52,981 nt of DNA from assembly GCA_017513245.1 (NCBI GenBank), contig JAFXGK010000024.1, positions 1 through 52,981 of the forward strand. Direction: 5' to 3'. Position 1 is the first letter of the stretch, and each line of letters starts with the position of its first letter. Positions 49,349 through 52,981 of the stretch are shown here, in pieces. The DNA is from Clostridia bacterium (GTDB lineage Bacteria; Bacillota; Clostridia; Oscillospirales; Acutalibacteraceae). Position numbers and translations under genes: made by a program. Below the pieces are notes generated by a model, which worked only from the letters and a program-made list of their open reading frames with translations, did no database searches and was not told the origin of the DNA.

Positions 49349-49360
49349 GGATAAGTTTGG

Positions 49361-49924
49361 TTATTGGACTTCCCAGGTGTAAAGGTCACCCGTCATGGTA
49401 ATTTTTACCGCCTTCTTAAAACAGTTTACCTGCATTTCGTCAACCGCAGGCTCAGAATATACCGTGTAGTTAACTACCAACTTACCGGTAAAGTTTTTGG
49501 TGGTGAACTTAGGCTCGGTTACTACTGCGCCCTCGGGTAATTCGCCGTATTTTTCGGTGTATGCCGCAACGGCAATCTCACGCATAGCCTCAAGGTCGTA
49601 CTGCGGAAGGGTTGTTTTTTGGGGATAACTGGGAACCTTTTCCTCATCGGTCAGATAAGCAAAGGACGATACCTTTTTATCCTTGATTTCGAACGAAAAA
49701 TCATCAGCGATGTACTCAAGCTTATATACCTTAACCTTGTTGGTATCCTCTTGGGCGGGCGATACTACCGAAATGCCGATATCGTCACCCGATATTTTCT
49801 GGCTTTCCATGGATATGAGCTCGTTGTTAGCCTCATCGCTATAGTCGAATTCGGCAGAATCGTTACAGGCGCACAGCGAAAGAACCACAAGAATTGCGCA
49901 AAGCAAAACAAGCAGCTTTTTCAT
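49361..49924 (-). CDS. Lipoprotein of unknown function
   Basis: 187 residues. Lipobox LCAC near residue 17-20 predicts a surface lipoprotein. The mature part has a disordered acidic start, then alternating beta strands (KVKVYKLEYIADDFSFEIKD, KLVVNYTVYSEP) and a helix (LEAMREIAVAAYTEKYGELP). No family recognised. GGGGG lies upstream of the ATG, and a TATAAT with TGC before it (49963-49958) is a likely promoter. Single-gene unit. Confidence 0.75.
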   Translation of the reverse strand: MKKLLVLLCAILVVLSLCACNDSAEFDYSDEANNELISMESQKISGDDIGISVVSPAQEDTNKVKVYKLEYIADDFSFEIKDKKVSSFAYLTDEEKVPSYPQKTTLPQYDLEAMREIAVAAYTEKYGELPEGAVVTEPKFTTKNFTGKLVVNYTVYSEPAVDEMQVNCFKKAVKITMTGDLYTWEVQ

Positions 49925-50014
49925 ATATATACGCCCCCTTCATAACATTCTATGCTTATTATAGCACATATTCGAAAAAAATAAAGTGGAAATTGCAAGA
50001 AAATTTAATTTTTT

Positions 50015-50047
50015 AAAAAATAAAAAGCCGCCCTCAGAGGACGGCTT
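50015..50047 (-). terminator. rpsF-ssb-rpsR operon terminator
   Basis: AAGCCGCCC (50025-50033) and GGACGGCTT (50039-50047), one G-T pair, with TTTTTATTTTTTA following on the minus strand. Confidence 0.8.
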
Positions 50048-50053
50048 TAAATA

Positions 50054-50293
50054 TTAGTCGTTTACGTAGGGCAGTAATGCAACCTGACGTGCGCGCTTGA
50101 TAGCGGTAGTAAGCTCACGCTGGTGCTTGGCGCAGGTGCCGGTAGCACGACGGGGCAGAATCTTTGCACGCTCAGAGATGAACTTGCGAAGACGAGCTAC
50201 ATCCTTGTAATCTATCTCTTCAACGCGATCTACGCAGAAGTGGCAAACCTTCTTATGGGGCTTTCTGCGTGCGGGTCTATCATTTTTCTCCAT
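50054..50293 (-). CDS. rpsR: 30S ribosomal protein S18
   Basis: 79 residues. CHFC near residue 18-21 and GTCAKH near 55 make the zinc-binding (C+) form of bS18; [21 protein letters not shown] is typical. It pairs with S6 on the 30S platform. The ATG at 50293 has AGGAGG 10 nt upstream; an in-frame TTG at 50302 lies too close to that site. Last gene of rpsF-ssb-rpsR. Confidence 0.95.
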   Translation of the reverse strand: MEKNDRPARRKPHKKVCHFCVDRVEEIDYKDVARLRKFISERAKILPRRATGTCAKHQRELTTAIKRARQVALLPYVND

Positions 50294-50320
50294 GAGAAAC
50301 AAGCCTCCTTAAAATTAGAA

Positions 50321-50740
50321 TTAGAACGGCAGATCGTCATCAGCGGCGATCTCGGCAAATTCGCCGGAATCAGTATTGTTGAAGCTGGGAGCGGCCTGGT
50401 TGCCTGCGCCTGCATCGTCGCGACGCGACTCAACAAACTGAACATTGTTGGCAATAACCTCGAATGCAGTTCTGTTCTTTCCGGTGTCCTTATCGACATA
50501 TTTACGGGTCTGGATGGCACCTTCGATGCCTATCATGCTGCCTTTTTTGAAATACTTGGTAACAAATTCGGCAGTCTGTCTCCAGGCTACGATGTTAATG
50601 AAATCTGCCTGACTTTCCTCGCCTGCCTTGTAGCGGCGGTTTACGGCGATAGAAAAGGAAGTTACCGGGATATTATTGGTTGTGTATCTGAGTTCGGGGT
50701 CGGCAGTAAGTCTGCCGGTCAAAACTACAAGATTGAACAT
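50321..50740 (-). CDS. ssb: Single-stranded DNA-binding protein
   Basis: 139 residues. OB fold with MFNLVVLTGRLTADPELRYT at the start, FINIVAWRQTAEFVTKYFKKG near 47-67 and RTAFEVIANNVQFVE near 90; a short Gly/Ala/Asn linker and the acidic tip DDDLPF that docks partner proteins. It coats single-stranded DNA during replication and repair. Middle gene of the conserved rpsF-ssb-rpsR operon. Confidence 0.95.
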   Translation of the reverse strand: MFNLVVLTGRLTADPELRYTTNNIPVTSFSIAVNRRYKAGEESQADFINIVAWRQTAEFVTKYFKKGSMIGIEGAIQTRKYVDKDTGKNRTAFEVIANNVQFVESRRDDAGAGNQAAPSFNNTDSGEFAEIAADDDLPF

Positions 50741-50762
50741 TGCGCTAACCTCCGTTAATTTT

Positions 50763-51047
50763 TTACTTCTTAATGATCATTGTGCGAAGAACACCGTCGG
50801 TGATCTTTGCAACACGCTCAAGCTCGGCCGGGAACTCGGCTGCGCTCTCGAATGCTGTGATAACATAGTGGCCTTCGGCTTCGTCGTTGATTAAGTAAGC
50901 GAGTCTGCGCTTACCCCAATCGTCAACGTTTTCAATGGTACCGTTAGCCTCGATAAGAGCCTTGAATTTCTCGATAAGAGGAGTTACTGCCTCTTCGCCT
51001 GCGGCTACGGAGAAAATCATAACTGCTTCGTACTTGTTGGTAATCAT
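50763..51047 (-). CDS. rpsF: 30S ribosomal protein S6
   Basis: 94 residues. KYEAVMIFS at the start, IENVDDWGKRRLAYLIND near 42-59 and GHYVITAFESAAEFPAELER near 62 are typical of bS6. The frame stays open upstream, but the ATG at 51047 has AAGGAGGTG 9 nt before it and the extension would cross the promoter. First gene of the operon. Confidence 0.95.
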   Translation of the reverse strand: MITNKYEAVMIFSVAAGEEAVTPLIEKFKALIEANGTIENVDDWGKRRLAYLINDEAEGHYVITAFESAAEFPAELERVAKITDGVLRTMIIKK

Positions 51048-51126
51048 TTCGTTGCACCTCCTTCTGGACTTTTGGCCGGATTTTCCGGCAAGGATACTAT
51101 TTAGTAGGCATATTCCCACCAATAGC
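51048..51126 (-). promoter_or_regulatory. rpsF leader, possible S6:S18 control element
   Basis: About 80 nt between the predicted start and the rpsF ATG. It contains a perfect GCCGG/CCGGC hairpin (51075-51089) just before AAGGAGGTG. Many rpsF leaders carry an S6:S18-binding structure with a conserved CCG; CCG is present here, but I could not verify the full fold. Confidence 0.4.
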
Positions 51127-51132
51127 CATACG

Positions 51133-51161
51133 ATTATAACAAACAAGTTCCCTTTTGTCAA
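51133..51161 (-). promoter_or_regulatory. Consensus promoter of rpsF-ssb-rpsR
   Basis: TTGACA (51161-51156), 17-nt spacer, TATAAT (51138-51133) on the minus strand, a perfect match in both boxes, as expected for ribosomal protein genes. Confidence 0.85.
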
Positions 51162-51169
51162 TAATTTTG

Positions 51170-51198
51170 TTGACGGTTTTTATTTATTATGATAAAAT
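51170..51198 (+). promoter_or_regulatory. Promoter of coaX
   Basis: TTGACG (51170-51175), 17-nt spacer, TAAAAT (51193-51198) with TG one base upstream. Its -35 is 8 nt from that of the divergent rpsF promoter. Confidence 0.7.
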
Positions 51199-51228
51199 AC
51201 AGCCGAAGACGATAAAGGAGTGGATATT

Positions 51229-51993
51229 ATGTTGTTAGCCATTGACGTAGGCAACACCAATATTACCCTCGGCGTGTATGACGGCGAGCATCTTGTTTTC
51301 ACCGCCCGCCTCGCAACCGATATTCGCCGCACGAGCGACCAATACGCGGTTGAAATTTTTAACGTTATGCAGCTTAACGGAGTTGAAATAACTGACGTTG
51401 AGGACGCCATAATCTGCTCGGTTGTTCCGCAGGTTGGTACGGCTGTAACGGCCGCCATCAGCAAGCTTTGCGATATAGTTCCCCTCGTGCTGGGACCCGG
51501 AGTTAAAACCGGTCTTAACATTCGAATCGACGATCCTGCGCAGCTGGGTGCCGACCTTGCAGCAGGCGCTGTCGGCGCACTGCACGAATACACTATGCCC
51601 TGCATCGTTATCGATATGGGTACGGCAAATACCGTAAGCGTGCTTGACAAAAACGGCGCCTTCATAGGCGGTGTTATTGCCGCAGGCGTGGGACTGACCC
51701 TTAACGCTCTGGCTACGGGCACTTCACAGCTTCCTTTTATCAATATTGAAGCTCCCCAATCGGTTATCGGTCGCAATACGGTTGACTGTATGAAATCGGG
51801 TATAGTTTACGGCGCCGCCGCAATGCTCGACGGAATTATCGACCGCATCGAAGACGAACTCGGAGAGCGTGCCGCAGTCGTTGCTACGGGCGGAAGAGCG
51901 AGAGAAATAGTTTCCTGCTGCCGCCACGATATTCTTTTAAATGATAACCTTCTGCTCGACGGTCTTCGTATAATCTACGAAAAGAACAGTTAA
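51229..51993 (+). CDS. coaX: Type III pantothenate kinase
   Basis: 254 residues. ASKHA fold with LLAIDVGNTNITLGVY at the start, CSVVPQV near 63, GPGVKTGLNIRIDDPAQLGADLAAGAVGA near 88-116 and VIDMGTANTVSV near 125, then GGVIAAGVGL. It phosphorylates pantothenate in CoA synthesis. The ATG at 51229 has GGAG 8 nt upstream. It is followed by an ECF transporter subunit, fitting a vitamin uptake-and-use pair. Confidence 0.95.
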   Translation: MLLAIDVGNTNITLGVYDGEHLVFTARLATDIRRTSDQYAVEIFNVMQLNGVEITDVEDAIICSVVPQVGTAVTAAISKLCDIVPLVLGPGVKTGLNIRIDDPAQLGADLAAGAVGALHEYTMPCIVIDMGTANTVSVLDKNGAFIGGVIAAGVGLTLNALATGTSQLPFINIEAPQSVIGRNTVDCMKSGIVYGAAAMLDGIIDRIEDELGERAAVVATGGRAREIVSCCRHDILLNDNLLLDGLRIIYEKNS

Positions 51994-52011
51994 ATACTTT
52001 AGTGTTAAAAC

Positions 52012-52061
52012 CCGTCCTCGGACGGTAAAATAATATGAGCTGTATCCCTTTTGGGAACGGC
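52012..52061 (+). other. Two hairpins in the coaX-ECF gap
   Basis: CCGTC/GACGG closed by CTCG (52012-52025), and GCTGT-A-TCCC with GGGA-ACGGC (52039-52061) ending 4 nt before the GGAGG site of the next gene. Neither has a T-tract. They may set expression of the transporter relative to coaX; no known riboswitch recognised. Confidence 0.45.
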
Positions 52062-52076
52062 ATCGGAGGTATTTTT

Positions 52077-52661
52077 ATGTCAAACACAAAAAAACTCGTA
52101 CGTGACGTATCGTTTATCGGTATGTTCGGCGCGGTAATCATCGTGTTGCAGCTTTTAAGCTACGTCGTAAAAATCGGCGCTTTTAATCTGTCGCTCGTGC
52201 TGATACCGCTGGTACTCGCCGCTTATTTATTCGGTCCTAAAACGGGCGCGATACTCGGCGGCATTTTCGGCCTTACCGTAACGGTTTGCTGCTTTACGGG
52301 TATGGACGCGGGCGGATATATTCTCGTTTCCGCAAGCCCCGTGCTCACCACTGCAGTTTGTATGGTAAAGGGCATCGCAGCAGGCTTTGCCGCAGGTATG
52401 ACCGCGAAGTTACTCAAAAACAAAAACAGTTATCTTGCCATCATTCTTTCGGCCGTTGCAGCGCCGATTGTGAATACGGGACTTTTTATTCTTTCGATGC
52501 TCCTTTTTTTCAAGGATATTCTCGCCTCATGGGCCGGCGGAACCGACCTTGTAACCTACATAGTTGTTGGCTTGGTGGGTGTAAACTTCCTTATCGAGTT
52601 TACGGCAAATTTGATTGCCGCTCCCTCCCTGCTTCGCGTTACAAAAGCCATAAAGAAATAA
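52077..52661 (+). CDS. ECF transporter substrate-binding (S) subunit, probably pantothenate
   Basis: 194 residues, six predicted membrane helices, with a family-typical N-terminus (VSFIGMFGAVIIVLQLLS) that contacts the shared EcfT, and GPKTGAILGGIFGLT near 60-74. S subunits bind a vitamin and work with the common EcfAAT module, not encoded here. Pantothenate is inferred from the position next to coaX; another vitamin is possible. The ATG at 52077 has GGAGG upstream; a 42-nt longer frame is less likely. Confidence 0.78.
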   Translation: MSNTKKLVRDVSFIGMFGAVIIVLQLLSYVVKIGAFNLSLVLIPLVLAAYLFGPKTGAILGGIFGLTVTVCCFTGMDAGGYILVSASPVLTTAVCMVKGIAAGFAAGMTAKLLKNKNSYLAIILSAVAAPIVNTGLFILSMLLFFKDILASWAGGTDLVTYIVVGLVGVNFLIEFTANLIAAPSLLRVTKAIKK

Positions 52662-52665
52662 TAAG

Positions 52666-52697
52666 AACCCCTCGGAAATCCGAGGGGTTTATTTTAT
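52666..52697. terminator. Terminator between ECF subunit and GH78 gene
   Basis: AACCCCTCGGA and TCCGAGGGGTT (52666-52676, 52679-52689) with TTATTTTATT on the plus strand. It may serve both convergent genes. Confidence 0.8.
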
Positions 52698-52981
52698 TCT
52701 TCAAAGGTATAAACGCCGGGTTCGAGATTATAGTGCTTGCCCGCTACGGTTGCTATGGCGGCAACGGGTGTTGTTAGCTCGTAAATAACCTTTTTGCCCT
52801 CGTTGCGCCAGCCTGATTTTACGGTGCCGTAGGCGGTTTCTATCTCGGCGCGCAACCAATCGATTCGACTGTCGGCTACGGGAACGAAATGAACCATTTT
52901 AAAGCCCGGTTCGCGTTCCATCGTGCGGATGCCTGCCGCACACTCATAAAGCCAATCCGCCGCAGCGCCGTAGGCGTAGTG
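52694..52981 (-). CDS. C-terminal end of a probable GH78 alpha-L-rhamnosidase (partial)
   Basis: The frame is open from the stop at 52694 to the window edge, giving 95 residues of the C-terminus. HYAYGAAADWLYECAAGIR followed by GFKMVHFVPV, SRIDWLRAEIETAYGTVKS and a strand-rich end (IYELTTPVAAIATVAGKHY) matches the end of the barrel and the C-terminal beta domain of bacterial GH78 enzymes, which release rhamnose from plant glycans. The catalytic region lies outside the window, so activity cannot be judged. Confidence 0.75.
   Translation of the reverse strand, partial: HYAYGAAADWLYECAAGIRTMEREPGFKMVHFVPVADSRIDWLRAEIETAYGTVKSGWRNEGKKVIYELTTPVAAIATVAGKHYNLEPGVYTFEE

Noticed and set aside
1-52981. 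CRISPR arrays, IS elements, prophage genes, integrases
   Set aside because: No regularly spaced repeats and no transposase, integrase or phage structural protein among the translated frames.

Overview
The window looks like chromosome from an endospore-forming clostridium, most likely in the Oscillospirales/Ruminococcaceae range. The evidence is a complete spoIIIA operon, a glgB-C-D-A glycogen operon that includes the Firmicute-type glgD, an Asp23 protein next to spoIIIAH, ylxM-ffh, GTG and TTG starts, strong GGAGG ribosome sites, and sigma-A promoters close to TTGACA-17-TATAAT. No plasmid, phage, insertion sequence or CRISPR array is visible. All assignments are by reading; no database search was run.

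Layout. 1-3400: two calcineurin-type phosphoesterases and a NodB-type deacetylase-like protein. 3400-4715: an unusual AT-rich patch holding a predicted long rod-shaped RNA with its own promoter and terminator, a PH-like/SHOCT gene, and two units that copy the 3' part of the adjacent tRNA-Pro(GGG) gene onto unrelated palindromic sequence. 4757-8803: HPr, then ylxM-ffh-rpsP-khpA-rimM-trmD. 8831-13550: an oligopeptide-binding lipoprotein, a small membrane protein, a DUF6062 protein, Ogg-type glycosylase and class II aldolase. 13545-14418: an AT-rich two-gene cassette (ribbon-helix-helix protein plus unknown) under an operator-like promoter. 14503-19482: yqhY and spoIIIAA-AH. 19583-25841: yebC, dus, polA, an LMW-phosphatase/RimI fusion and tsaD.

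25856-40310 is a large carbohydrate uptake locus: a 969-residue binding protein with two N-terminal beta-sandwich-like domains, two pairs of CUT1-type permeases, an NHL-propeller/Yip1 membrane protein, a DUF5696 lipoprotein, and a second binding lipoprotein that carries a zinc-ribbon-like module just after its lipid anchor. No ATPase is encoded here, so a shared MsmX-like ATPase elsewhere is inferred. Upstream is a regulator that joins a LacI-type sensor to a C-terminal LuxR-type HTH. 40393-52981: asnB, a 58-residue small protein, uppP, glgBCDA, a lipoprotein, rpsF-ssb-rpsR, coaX with an ECF vitamin transporter subunit, and the C-terminal end of a probable GH78 rhamnosidase cut by the window edge.

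The spots most worth testing are the tRNA-Pro-derived units and the rod RNA at 3441-4582, the RHH cassette, the ATPase-less uptake locus with its zinc-ribbon lipoprotein, and the hybrid LacI/LuxR regulator.
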